NCBI GenBank assembly: GCA_964628285.1
Contig: CAZVNP010000008.1
Span: 19,375-83,374 of the forward strand
Length of the DNA stretch: 64,000 bases
Direction: 5' to 3'
Source of the DNA: JAPLDP01 sp964628285
Lineage (GTDB): Bacteria; Bacteroidota; Bacteroidia; Bacteroidales; JAGONC01
A model generated the notes under the pieces. That model was not told where the DNA came from and ran no database searches. It saw only the letters and a program-made list of their open reading frames with translations. The translations under genes were made by a program, and so were the position numbers. Below are positions 41,498 to 50,043 of this stretch, piece by piece (within the stretch, counting starts at the first letter, position 1; each line of letters starts with the position of its first letter).

Positions 41498-42364
41498 ATG
41501 GCTAAAAAAACAACAACGAGTTCCAAACGCACCTCTTCATCAAAACAAAAAGAAAAGGTTGTGCAGGAAATCAAATCAGAAGATGTAAAGCTTGACAATA
41601 TCAGGGAAGAAACTGAAGAAGCCACTGAAGTCAGTATCGAGAAAAGATTAATTTCTTTATATTCTTTGCAGATTATAGATTCCCAAATTGATAAAATACG
41701 TATTATCCGGGGTGAACTGCCTCTGGAAGTACAGGATCTTGAGGATGAAATCATCGGGCTCGAAACACGTATTGAAAATTTCAAGGAGGAGATCAACTCC
41801 CTTGAACAGGCCATTAAGGAAAAAGAGTTGGCTATTAAAGAATGTGAAACCCTGATAAAGAGATACGAGGAACAGCAGAAAAATGTTCGGAATAACAGGG
41901 AATACGATTCTTTATCTAAAGAGATTGAATTTCAAACGCTTGAGATTCAACTTGCGGATAAAAGAATAAAGGAATTCAGGACCGAGCTGGAAATTAAAAA
42001 GACCGAAATAAGCAATGCCCAGCAGGTTTTGGATGAAAGAAAAAATGATTTGGAGGTTAAGAAGACAGAACTCGAAGATATCGTGGCCGAGACCGAAAAG
42101 GAAGAAAAGGCCTTGCTTGAGCAATCGGTTAAACACCAACGTTATATTGAAGACCGCTTGCTGAAAGCTTATAAACGTATACGTAAGAATGCCAGGAATG
42201 GATTGGCGGTGGTACAGATTGAAAGAGATGCCTGCGGAGGGTGTTTTAGCAATATACCACCTCAAAGGCAGCTGGACATCAGGATGCATAAAAAAATTAT
42301 CGTCTGCGAATATTGCGGAAGGATACTGGTCGACGACAGTATTGTCAATGCTGTCAAATCCTGA
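41498..42364 (+). CDS. coiled-coil C4 zinc-ribbon protein, CT398-like
   Basis: A 288-residue protein: a Thr/Ser/Lys-rich N-terminal tail (about 1-45), a long antiparallel coiled coil rich in Glu and Lys (about 50-225), and a C-terminal zinc ribbon with Cys246/Cys249 and Cys270/Cys273 (CGGCF...CEYCG). This matches the zf-RING_7/CT398 family, thought to be a structural adaptor possibly touching nucleic acid or secretion partners. The gene follows the Nif3-like gene, as in other genomes, suggesting the two proteins work together. It converges with the FadL-like gene after eight bases. Confidence 0.9.
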   Translation: MAKKTTTSSKRTSSSKQKEKVVQEIKSEDVKLDNIREETEEATEVSIEKRLISLYSLQIIDSQIDKIRIIRGELPLEVQDLEDEIIGLETRIENFKEEINSLEQAIKEKELAIKECETLIKRYEEQQKNVRNNREYDSLSKEIEFQTLEIQLADKRIKEFRTELEIKKTEISNAQQVLDERKNDLEVKKTELEDIVAETEKEEKALLEQSVKHQRYIEDRLLKAYKRIRKNARNGLAVVQIERDACGGCFSNIPPQRQLDIRMHKKIIVCEYCGRILVDDSIVNAVKS

Positions 42365-42372
42365 CCGGCACC

Positions 42373-43845
42373 TTAGTACTTAAATCCGACCGTTACCAGG
42401 AAGTTATTGTTTTTTGTGTCAATGGCTGCTGAGGGTGCAATGACATGTTCCGACTGGTACATGTAATAGTCTTCAGAATAGAAAGTGTAATTGTATCCGA
42501 AGTCAAGAGAAAAATGTTGGTTCCGGTATCCTAATCCGACGGCAATGATATTTTTCTGGGCATCATTAATTCCTTTTTTATAGGGGCTTCCATAGTATGC
42601 ATAGCCTCCCCTCAGGTTCATCTGACCTATCCGCCATTCCGTGCCTATTCTTATGTTGGAAGCGGAGGTGTAATTATTTGTTATAGCCTGGTTTTCACTG
42701 AAGAAATCGTAATCCTGGCTGCGTAGCTTGGCTTTGGTATAGTCGACGTATTCATAGTCGATGCTGATCAGGCCATATTGCTGGAAAATAAAAGCTATAC
42801 CCCCCATGGCGCGCATAGGGGTTTCGAGTTTATAGTCGAAATTACCCTGCGGGGAGACCCATGTATAGTTGTTCCCATTATTAAGATTTGAATGCATGTT
42901 ATTTATCCAGTCGTCGTGCATATTACCGAAATAGGATGGGGTATGTACGGCGGCTCCAAAGCGCAGCCAATCAACGGGTCTGTAAATGAGTCCGAATTTG
43001 AAGTTGAATCCGCTGCCACGTGTATCCAGAGTCTCCGTCAACGTGAACGATTTAAATGTGTTGGTATCGGGGGGCTCATTATTTATTTCCTGGTAGTGCG
43101 ATTCTTCCTGATACCTGATATAGGGAATACCGATTGTAGCCCCAATGTATAGCTTGTCATCGTAATTGGCGCCGATTGAAAAATCGGCTTCATTCATGTA
43201 TCCTTCAGTAAGAATGGATTTGCGCTGGTCGACAGGGGCAATGCTTCCGTCAGGATTGAGTGGTGCCCTGTTGGTATAATCAAGCGTGTTTGGTATCGGA
43301 TCAATCAGATAGGTTTCGTAAGCCAGCTGGGTATCAAAGGGATTCAAATTATCAGTGCTGTTGCCATTGGCGTAATCCACATAGGCATCAAGCAGCGAGC
43401 TCTGGGGATTTGTACCACCAATGATTGTGCTCCCATGGAAGTTGTTATTTCTGACGATGCCAAAACCCACCTGCACATTACGCCAGCCACCCTGTTGATC
43501 CTGGCGGGCAACGTTGGCGGAATAGATAATCCCAACGGAACTCAGATTGAAATTGTTATTATAGTCGGAATTGGCAGTGCCATAATAATGTGACTGGGTA
43601 TTGCTGCTGAAAATGGCGGGTGTGATGATGAATTCCGAACTTTTATATAAGCCAAGCCCTGCCGGATTGGTGCTTAATACCGACAAGTCAGCACCGACTG
43701 CACTGAATGCACCGGCTAAACCCATAAACCTTGCTGTCCCACCTATGGTGAGCTGAGAATAGCGCAGGGCATCCACTTCATTCTGACTCCTCAGGGCCAC
43801 ATTGGCTAAGACAAGAAGGGAGACAATAAGACCAATCTTTCTCAT
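42373..43845 (-). CDS. FadL/OmpP1-like outer-membrane transport barrel
   Basis: A 490-residue outer-membrane protein with a signal peptide (MRKIGLIVSLLVLANVALRSQ). The opening RYSQLTIGGTARFMGLAGAFSAVGADLSVLSTNPAGLGLYKSSEF is the Bacteroidota FadL/OmpP1-type hatch, with the NPAG motif. The rest has alternating strands (FNLSSVGIIYSANVA; IGANYDDKLYIGATIGIPYIRY; FNFKFGLIYRPVDWLRFGAAVHTP; LISIDYEYVDYTKAKL) ending LVTVGFKY with the aromatic final strand. These barrels take up hydrophobic compounds. The exact cargo is unknown. It lies on the same strand as the Tyr-rich lipoprotein gene, 47 bases downstream of it. Confidence 0.88.
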   Translation of the reverse strand: MRKIGLIVSLLVLANVALRSQNEVDALRYSQLTIGGTARFMGLAGAFSAVGADLSVLSTNPAGLGLYKSSEFIITPAIFSSNTQSHYYGTANSDYNNNFNLSSVGIIYSANVARQDQQGGWRNVQVGFGIVRNNNFHGSTIIGGTNPQSSLLDAYVDYANGNSTDNLNPFDTQLAYETYLIDPIPNTLDYTNRAPLNPDGSIAPVDQRKSILTEGYMNEADFSIGANYDDKLYIGATIGIPYIRYQEESHYQEINNEPPDTNTFKSFTLTETLDTRGSGFNFKFGLIYRPVDWLRFGAAVHTPSYFGNMHDDWINNMHSNLNNGNNYTWVSPQGNFDYKLETPMRAMGGIAFIFQQYGLISIDYEYVDYTKAKLRSQDYDFFSENQAITNNYTSASNIRIGTEWRIGQMNLRGGYAYYGSPYKKGINDAQKNIIAVGLGYRNQHFSLDFGYNYTFYSEDYYMYQSEHVIAPSAAIDTKNNNFLVTVGFKY

Positions 43846-43892
43846 TTTTATCTGAATTTAAAAGAGTGACGAAAAGCGAAAAACATTAATTA

Positions 43893-45425
43893 TTACCTCC
43901 GACCGCCGCCTGAAGAACTTGATCCGGAACGCGAAGAGGAACCCCCTCCGCCGGATGAAGATGGCATGGAATAGCTGCTTGATGACCGTGACGGAGCAGA
44001 ATAACTGTTGTTTGAGCGTGACGGTATGGAAAAGTTATTTCCTGAGCGCGAGGGCACTGAAAAAGTCCGGTTATTCGAGGGGGCCGGCATTGAATAGTTT
44101 CTGTTGTTCAACTGTGCCGGTCTGGTGTTGTTATATGAATCCGGATGAGTGACCGATCTGTTCTGATAAGATGGGGCCGGCGCAGGTACCTGTGAATTCG
44201 CATCCTGGCGGGGCGGATTATATTGGCCGATATTGCCTGCCCGTGGTGAATTATATTCCTGGCTGGATTTAGGTTTGGTATATTGGGGTGATCGGTATGT
44301 CTTAAGGGTACTCTGTTCCCTTGTGACATTTGTCTGGTTTTTATTCTGCTCATATCTATAAATAGGACTCTGAAATTCCCGGGCATTTTTTTGCTCAACA
44401 GGTGGTTTGGTGTACTGTTCTTTTTGTCCAGCAAACTGGTTATCAGCATTATTTGAATTCCTGAAGGTTGTGTTTTTCTGAACAGGCGTGACTTGAGATG
44501 AAGAGGAACTAATCGTTGCTTTATTTTTGCCAGTCTGACCAGGATCATCTGATACAACAGGGACAGGATTAATCACTGCTGAGCTGCGCGATTGGTTTGG
44601 ATTAACCGATTTGCTATTTCCGGAAGTCTGTGATGGGATCTGTTCATATGAATCGGAGCGTTCGGTAAGTGTTGATTGTTCGACACCGGTTCTTCCGGGG
44701 CGAGCTGAGCCCCCGGCTGTGCCGTCACTGCCTCTGCCCCCGCCATTGCTGCTGTTCGTGCTGCCACGCGAGGAGCGGTGACCATAATAAAATCCGGGAT
44801 ATCCATCGTAGTAATCGTAATACTTGTTGCCAACCCAAAGACCGGTATAATATCCATCCCAGAAACCATTCCAGTAGCTTCCATAACCATAATAGGGATA
44901 ACCCCATGAATAATAGGGTGAGTACCAGTCATACCAAGGATCCCAATAATATGAAGGATAATAACCGTAATAAGGATAACCCCATCCGAAGGATCCCCAG
45001 CCCCAGTTAAATCCCAGGGAGAAGTTAAAACCACCATATGAGGGGTAATAAAAATATGGATTGGTATAATAGCCGGACCAATAGTCATCAAAGTAATAAG
45101 GTTGGTGAAATCTTCTTATGCGTGAGGCATAGTCGTAACCGTAATAATTGTTAGTGATGTACGTGTTTCCACCGGAGGAGGAAGTGTCGCTGTAATCTGG
45201 CTGGTAGGCATCATAGACACTTTCATCTGAAAGATATTCGCCTTCAGCATAGTAATTACCCTGCGATTGACTTGAAGGTGTAACTGTTTGCATGGGTGTG
45301 GGAGTGACCTGTTGGGCAGTATAGTAAACATCATCATAAACAGGTGGTGTGGTTGAGTAATACGTTGTGGAACATGAAGTAAAAAAGAACGCTACTAATG
45401 CAAGAAACAATACAAAGGTTCTCAT
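43893..45425 (-). CDS. Tyr/Trp/Gly-rich repeat lipoprotein
   Basis: A 510-residue lipoprotein with signal MRTFVLFLALVAFFFTSC (Cys18). A Tyr/Thr/Gln segment leads to an aromatic block (about residues 90-225) with very high Tyr, Trp, Gly and Pro content and a duplicated WGYPYYGY. A Ser/Asn/Gln-rich disordered tail follows, closing with five decapeptide repeats of consensus N-x-(F/Y)-S-x-P-S-R-S-x, then a Gly/Ser run ending GGRR. Bacteroidota proteins of similar composition are often annotated vitellogenin-like without functional meaning. A strong Shine-Dalgarno AAGGAGG eight bases before this ATG, plus the lipobox, fixes the start over an in-frame ATG 75 bases upstream. It may be a surface or matrix protein (inference). 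Confidence 0.8.
   Translation of the reverse strand: MRTFVLFLALVAFFFTSCSTTYYSTTPPVYDDVYYTAQQVTPTPMQTVTPSSQSQGNYYAEGEYLSDESVYDAYQPDYSDTSSSGGNTYITNNYYGYDYASRIRRFHQPYYFDDYWSGYYTNPYFYYPSYGGFNFSLGFNWGWGSFGWGYPYYGYYPSYYWDPWYDWYSPYYSWGYPYYGYGSYWNGFWDGYYTGLWVGNKYYDYYDGYPGFYYGHRSSRGSTNSSNGGGRGSDGTAGGSARPGRTGVEQSTLTERSDSYEQIPSQTSGNSKSVNPNQSRSSAVINPVPVVSDDPGQTGKNKATISSSSSQVTPVQKNTTFRNSNNADNQFAGQKEQYTKPPVEQKNAREFQSPIYRYEQNKNQTNVTREQSTLKTYRSPQYTKPKSSQEYNSPRAGNIGQYNPPRQDANSQVPAPAPSYQNRSVTHPDSYNNTRPAQLNNRNYSMPAPSNNRTFSVPSRSGNNFSIPSRSNNSYSAPSRSSSSYSMPSSSGGGGSSSRSGSSSSGGGRR
43950..44099 (-). repeat. five tandem decapeptide (30-bp) coding repeats
   Basis: Within the Tyr-rich lipoprotein, residues N-Y-S-M-P-A-P-S-N-N, R-T-F-S-V-P-S-R-S-G, N-N-F-S-I-P-S-R-S-N, N-S-Y-S-A-P-S-R-S-S and S-S-Y-S-M-P-S-S-S-G form consecutive ten-residue units. 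The DNA copies are diverged, so this is an old repeat rather than a fresh slippage product. Confidence 0.8.
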
Positions 45426-45433
45426 GATCTTAT

Positions 45434-45440
45434 CCTCCTT
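45434..45440 (-). promoter_or_regulatory. strong ribosome binding site of the Tyr-rich lipoprotein
   Basis: AAGGAGG on the minus strand, eight bases before the ATG at 45425. Such a full Shine-Dalgarno is unusual in this window, where most genes have AT-rich leaders without one, and suggests high expression. Confidence 0.7.
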
Positions 45441-45556
45441 ATTTTGAGATATTTTTGATGGGTTGAGCTTCATACCGGAGAAAATAATTAAATTTGGCAA
45501 CCAAAATATTTAAAAAAACCTGCGAGAAATAGCAAATATTATACCATTTTCAAGAC

Positions 45557-47032
45557 ATGCCTAAGGATTTTTCAACAAGAGAAGAAAATTATTCCCAATG
45601 GTACAATGATTTGGTGATACGTTCAGGATTAGCTGAGAATTCTGCCGTCCGCGGTTGCATGGTAATTAAACCATATGGCTATTCCATCTGGGAAAAGATA
45701 CAGGGAGCCCTGGATAAAATGTTTAAAGATACCGGTCATTCTAATGCATATTTCCCTCTTTTTATTCCGAAATCTTTTTTTTCAAGGGAAGCCGGCCATG
45801 TTGAAGGCTTTGCCAAGGAATGTGCAGTGGTCACACATTATCGTTTAAAAGCTGCCGAAGACGGTAATGGCCTGGTGGTTGATGAGGACGCGAAACTTGA
45901 AGAAGAATTGATCATCCGTCCCACCTCGGAAACGATCATTTGGGATACATACCGCACCTGGATTCAATCTTACCGTGATCTGCCCTTGCTCATTAATCAA
46001 TGGGCCAATGTGGTACGGTGGGAGATGAGAACCAGATTATTTCTAAGAACGGCTGAATTTTTATGGCAGGAGGGGCACACCGCTCATGCTACCAAAGAGG
46101 AAGCTATTCATGAAGCTGAGTTAATACTTGGTATTTATACCGACTTTGCAGAGAAGTGGATGGCCCTCCCCGTATTAAAAGGAAGAAAAACAATCAGTGA
46201 GAGATTCGCAGGCGCCCTGGATACTTATACTATTGAGGCCCTGATGCAGGATGGCAAAGCACTTCAGGTCGGAACATCACACTTTTTAGGTCAGAATTTT
46301 GCCAGAGCTTTCAATGTACAATATTTAAACAGGGAGAATAAACTTGAATATGTGTGGGCGACATCATGGGGAGTATCCACACGTTTAATGGGGGCTTTAA
46401 TCATGGCTCATTCCGATGACCGTGGGCTGGTCATCCCTCCCAAACTGGCTCCGACACAAGTAGTTATCGTGCCTATCTACAATAAAACAGAGCAATTGGC
46501 ACAGATCAGTGAAGTAGCGGAGAAGATCAAACACGACTTGGAAAAAAGGGGCATCCTTGTGACTTATGATCGACGTGATACGTTCAAACCAGGATGGAAA
46601 TTTACCGAGTACGAATTCAAAGGTGTCCCTGTGCGATTAGCCATTGGACCCCGTGATCTGGAAAATAAAACAGTGGAGGTGGCACGCCGTGATACCTTGG
46701 AGAAAGAATCCTATCAGTTGACAGACATTGACATTAAAGTAGAACACCTTCTGGAACAAATACAGCAGAATCTTTTTCAGAAAGCCCTCTCTTTCAGGGA
46801 AAACAATACCTTTCAGGCCAACACGTGGAAAGAGTTTCAGGATATCATTGAAAACGAGGGAGGGTTTGTGCTGGCTCACTGGGATGGCACCCCTGAGACA
46901 GAACTCGCTATCAAAGAGGAAACCAAAGCGACGATACGGCTCATACCCCTTGACGGGCATTCTGAAAAGGGTAAATGCATTTATTCAGGTCGTCCTTCAT
47001 TACAAAGAGTGGTTTTTGCCAGAGCCTATTGA
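45557..47032 (+). CDS. proS: prolyl-tRNA synthetase, archaeal/eukaryote-like type
   Basis: A 491-residue class II synthetase charging tRNA-Pro. The opening DFSTREENYSQWYNDLVIRSGLAENSAVRG, class II motif 2 and 3 stretches (RPTSETIIWDTYRTWIQSYRDLPLLINQWANVVRWEMRTRLFLRTAEFLWQEGHTAH in part), GTSHFLGQNFARAF and WGVSTRLMGALIMAHSDD mark the ProS type 3 (no editing insert). The C-terminal zinc-like domain ends CIYSGRPSLQRVVFARAY with the terminal Tyr typical of this type. The reading frame is intact. Its last 92 bases overlap an antisense membrane-protein gene. Confidence 0.97.
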   Translation: MPKDFSTREENYSQWYNDLVIRSGLAENSAVRGCMVIKPYGYSIWEKIQGALDKMFKDTGHSNAYFPLFIPKSFFSREAGHVEGFAKECAVVTHYRLKAAEDGNGLVVDEDAKLEEELIIRPTSETIIWDTYRTWIQSYRDLPLLINQWANVVRWEMRTRLFLRTAEFLWQEGHTAHATKEEAIHEAELILGIYTDFAEKWMALPVLKGRKTISERFAGALDTYTIEALMQDGKALQVGTSHFLGQNFARAFNVQYLNRENKLEYVWATSWGVSTRLMGALIMAHSDDRGLVIPPKLAPTQVVIVPIYNKTEQLAQISEVAEKIKHDLEKRGILVTYDRRDTFKPGWKFTEYEFKGVPVRLAIGPRDLENKTVEVARRDTLEKESYQLTDIDIKVEHLLEQIQQNLFQKALSFRENNTFQANTWKEFQDIIENEGGFVLAHWDGTPETELAIKEETKATIRLIPLDGHSEKGKCIYSGRPSLQRVVFARAY

Positions 47033-47999
47033 CATTTAACCAACAGTATGATACTTCGGCAAGAATGATGAATCCGGTCATTATGTTCATCCATTTAAAA
47101 CGGATAGTATTTCTTAAGATTTCAAAGGACAGAATGATCAGGATCGGGAAAAGGGTCAATCCTGGAACCAAATACCTGTACTCATAATGTTTTGCCACAA
47201 TGATGACCTGTGCGAACATAGCCGCCAGTACACCTGCCATGCCATACGCCAACCGGCGATTGACTTCATTTCTTTTATAGATCAAATAAATCAATAAAAG
47301 AATGAGACCGAAAAGCCAGGAGTACACCAGGAAGACATGAAATTTATGAAAGATCACCAGATGATGTAGAAATGAATCCCAAAGGAGAACATTCGGTGAA
47401 CCTTTTCCATAATGCCCCGAATGTATAAGAAGATCACTGATCCATTGTGTGATGAAAACCAGGTTATATAAGATAGGTATGGCAAAAACAAATAAGCTGA
47501 GCAGCAGCACCGGTATTGGCAATAATAATTCAGGTGTCAATCTTCCGATGATGTCATAGGTGAGGTTTGAATAAAAAGGTAAGGTTTGTATGAGAAGGCC
47601 GTAAGGCAGGAAGGCTGTTATCCGCCAGATTATTACCCCGGTAATGTAAAGAATGATCGAGGTAATAGTGATAACGACATGGTTTATAATGTTCAGATAA
47701 AGATCGGAGTTGGTCATCACATCTTCGAGATAGGGTAGGTGGGGTGCCCGGATGAAATACACTACACGGCATACAACGGCTACCACCATCTGCAAAGGTG
47801 TGCCGGGATTATCGATATGTTGAACGTTCATATGATCCAGTAACATAAAAAGTCCATTGGTCAGATACACATATCCCGGATCAACATTCCTCATGGAAAA
47901 CAGACCGATGATCTGATTGAAATAAAATCCCAGGAAGAGATATGCGAATGGTAGGATAAGTAAAAAGAATCTGCCTGATTTTTTCATTTCACTCTTCAA
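46941..47999 (-). CDS. polytopic membrane protein, possibly a truncated glycosyltransferase-like protein
   Basis: A 352-residue protein with about eight or nine hydrophobic spans and few long loops. The segment RNVDPGYVYLTNGLFMLLDHMNVQHIDNPGTPLQ after the first span carries the acidic residue of a GT39-type periplasmic loop (weak resemblance to GT39-like membrane glycosyltransferases). SPNVLLWDSFL... and KHYEYRYLVPGLTLFPILI are loop and late-span regions. Its last roughly 30 codons lie antisense inside proS, and the tail looks unlike a membrane domain, so the natural C-terminus may have been lost. Alternatively it is a genuine overlap. It overlaps the DUF2807 gene upstream by 11 bases. Coding status is likely from its continuous hydrophobic pattern; the function is unknown. 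Confidence 0.6.
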   Translation of the reverse strand: MKSEMKKSGRFFLLILPFAYLFLGFYFNQIIGLFSMRNVDPGYVYLTNGLFMLLDHMNVQHIDNPGTPLQMVVAVVCRVVYFIRAPHLPYLEDVMTNSDLYLNIINHVVITITSIILYITGVIIWRITAFLPYGLLIQTLPFYSNLTYDIIGRLTPELLLPIPVLLLSLFVFAIPILYNLVFITQWISDLLIHSGHYGKGSPNVLLWDSFLHHLVIFHKFHVFLVYSWLFGLILLLIYLIYKRNEVNRRLAYGMAGVLAAMFAQVIIVAKHYEYRYLVPGLTLFPILIILSFEILRNTIRFKWMNIMTGFIILAEVSYCWLNVNRLWQKPLFVMKDDLNKCIYPFQNARQGV

Positions 48000-48735
48000 G
48001 CTTTATTAACCGGCCGGTACCGGTTATTTTTGATTTGATGGTCTCAGGATCACCTTTATAGTATATATTCCCGATATTTTCGATCTCCACCTCGAGCACT
48101 TTTGTGCAGTTCACATAGCAATCGTTGGAACCCTTGTTTTTCATGAAGCAAAATACGGAAACCAGGTCCTGACAGTGGAAAGGCCCATAGCTGGCAGCGT
48201 AAATGTAATCAACCTGGGTAAAACCATGAATGTCAAAGTCAACGGTGCCATAATGCAGGTCAAGGACCGAGATGCCCGTTTGGATATCCATATCGATGAT
48301 CCCCGATCCATCCCAAACCGAGACGCTCAAGGAATCGGTTGTAATCGTGTTGGTGCTGATGATATTACCTGAGGCTCTGTAGCAGATGCTCACCAGATGG
48401 TTAACAGAGAGGTATACATTGATATCCTTGTTGTAATTTCTCATCCAGTTGCATTGATTGTCATTTCTGATGGTCAATTCCCCATTATTGACCTCGGTGA
48501 TAACCGATCCGATCAGATTCTCGCCTGCCTGAACACGGATGCTGCAGCTATTATCCTGGGTAAGGATGACATTAATGTTATCTTCAAGGATAATATGCTC
48601 GAAATCGGATGATTCACGTTCTTCGATGATAACCTTACCTGTGCTTTTGAAACAATCGCCTATATCCAGCTTTTCACATGATGTAAATATCATGGTGATA
48701 AGTAGCAATAATCCGATGTCATAACGGCTTTTCAT
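47989..48735 (-). CDS. DUF2807 (GIN-domain) lipoprotein
   Basis: A 248-residue lipoprotein: signal MKSRYDIGLLLLITMIFTSCE (Cys20), then a right-handed beta-helix type domain of the DUF2807 family (head GIN domain). Its hallmark start is FEHIILEDNINVILTQDN, followed by LIGSVITEVNNGELTIRND, SGNIISTNTITTDSLSVSVWDGSGIIDMDI and similar rungs. Several extra Cys (Cys94 region NQCNW, ICYRASG, FHCQDL, VFCFM, NDCYVNC) are unusual for the family. The biological role is unknown; some are thought to be adhesin-like. It follows the PagL-like gene after two bases. Confidence 0.82.
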   Translation of the reverse strand: MKSRYDIGLLLLITMIFTSCEKLDIGDCFKSTGKVIIEERESSDFEHIILEDNINVILTQDNSCSIRVQAGENLIGSVITEVNNGELTIRNDNQCNWMRNYNKDINVYLSVNHLVSICYRASGNIISTNTITTDSLSVSVWDGSGIIDMDIQTGISVLDLHYGTVDFDIHGFTQVDYIYAASYGPFHCQDLVSVFCFMKNKGSNDCYVNCTKVLEVEIENIGNIYYKGDPETIKSKITGTGRLIKLEE

Positions 48736-48737
48736 TT

Positions 48738-49934
48738 TTAATAGGTTAATTTGAACTTATACCCCAATCCCCAACCTATAAAATCAGCTCGTCCCCAATG
48801 AACTTTCAGTGTGATATAGGCATACAGATGTTCCGACAGGTCATACTTCAGTGACAGCTTTTGGTAAACGGATCCATCGCTTTGGTCCTTGCCTCCGAGG
48901 TACATACCATAATTGAAATCAAAAGCCAATCTCCCCAGAGCTAATTCATATGCCAGGTTTAAACCGGATTTTATCAGTGATAACCTGTTGTCGACTATGA
49001 CATTGTTTTTCTCAAGGATCGTATAGTCGGATGCGTCGTAAGAGAAATCACAGCCAATCCCGAATTTACTTTTGTAACCCACCAATTTAAATATATTCCC
49101 GAACAGAGAGAGCACAAAATAATTCTGTCCATACAGGGCATCAAGGTTTTTAAACCCTGCCACACCGGTGAAATCGAATTCAATGATCTTATAAATATCA
49201 TAATCAAACGGTTTAACGGGATCATAAAGACGCTGCTGAATGGGTGTATTTTGTTTTTCGAAGAACCTGATCAGGCCTATTGAAACAGAAGGTAAATTCA
49301 GCCCGTAATTTGGTAATTTTAATGATCCGTTGCTAAAATGCACCAATCCGATATCGGCAGAAAAGAAATAATAATCGTTCAGTCTGAATTGTAGGTCAAA
49401 TAAGAGATTCCCGGCAAAATTAAAATGTGATCCGATAGCGAGGTGCTTGTAATTGTCAAGACGATTGAATTTTTTGGAGAGGTAACCGACTCCTGCACCC
49501 AACCGGAATCCCCACATAAAATTCTTGGATTTGATGATGGGAAAGTTGATATATGGAAAAACAGCATTGGCTGTACCAAGGTATGGTGAAGTGCCAAGAC
49601 CCGAATGATAATAAGAAATGCCTATTATCGGATAATTGTACATCTGTTGCCAAAACTTCTGCCCATAGGTGGCTTTCCCCAGGTTGATTTCAAATGCAGG
49701 GAAGTGGCTGTCGTATATCTCCATTCCAATATGGTGATTGGCAACAAAACCATAATACAGTTTGCCTTCAAGGTAAAGGTTTGAATGATAGAGTTTGTGC
49801 TTATATTTATTTGGGGAATGCTTTTTAATATTGCCGGCCTCAGCGGGAGGTCCGGATAAGACCATACCTATGAGAAGCCACACGAAAATGGTCATCTCTG
49901 CATGCTTTTTCCATATGTACGCTGAGGTGTACAA
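48738..49934 (-). CDS. PagL-like lipid A 3-O-deacylase (acyloxyacyl hydrolase family)
   Basis: A 398-residue outer-membrane protein: signal peptide region with KKH then MTIFVWLLIGMVLSG, and a beta barrel of the PagL family. The catalytic motif reads LVHFSNGSLKLPNYGLN, with His199 and Ser201 as the His/Ser pair of PagL. PagL removes the 3-O-linked acyl chain of lipid A. It is much longer than the 170-residue Pseudomonas enzyme, with a C-terminal barrel-like extension (about 240-398) as in Bacteroidota homologues. The longer start is preferred since the basic KK residues belong to the signal n-region. With two downstream genes it forms a likely operon. Confidence 0.8.
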   Translation of the reverse strand: MYTSAYIWKKHAEMTIFVWLLIGMVLSGPPAEAGNIKKHSPNKYKHKLYHSNLYLEGKLYYGFVANHHIGMEIYDSHFPAFEINLGKATYGQKFWQQMYNYPIIGISYYHSGLGTSPYLGTANAVFPYINFPIIKSKNFMWGFRLGAGVGYLSKKFNRLDNYKHLAIGSHFNFAGNLLFDLQFRLNDYYFFSADIGLVHFSNGSLKLPNYGLNLPSVSIGLIRFFEKQNTPIQQRLYDPVKPFDYDIYKIIEFDFTGVAGFKNLDALYGQNYFVLSLFGNIFKLVGYKSKFGIGCDFSYDASDYTILEKNNVIVDNRLSLIKSGLNLAYELALGRLAFDFNYGMYLGGKDQSDGSVYQKLSLKYDLSEHLYAYITLKVHWGRADFIGWGLGYKFKLTY

Positions 49935-49985
49935 TTATTATCAATTGCTTATTTTATATATTCAGGGAAAGGGTGCGGTTTAATG

Positions 49986-49993
49986 CAAAATTA
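49986..49993 (-). promoter_or_regulatory. -7 element of the PagL-like operon
   Basis: Minus strand TAATTTTG, a TAnnTTTG match, about 52 bases before the ATG. It stands back to back with the mazG -7 element of identical sequence. No clear -33 is seen. Confidence 0.5.
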
Positions 49994-50021
49994 TAAAAAT
50001 AAATAGTGGGGGATAAATCTG

Positions 50022-50029
50022 TAATTTTG
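50022..50029 (+). promoter_or_regulatory. -7 element of mazG
   Basis: TAATTTTG, a TAnnTTTG match ending 14 bases before the ATG, giving a leader of only about eight bases. The spacing to the opposite promoter is 28 bases. No clear -33 is visible. Confidence 0.45.
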
Positions 50030-50043
50030 CCAAAATTTTAAAG

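Noticed and set aside
44108..45091. Two minus-strand frames within the Tyr-rich lipoprotein (149 and 172 codons)
   Set aside because: They are other-frame readings of low-complexity DNA in the real gene, with His/Ile/Met-biased composition and no start signals.
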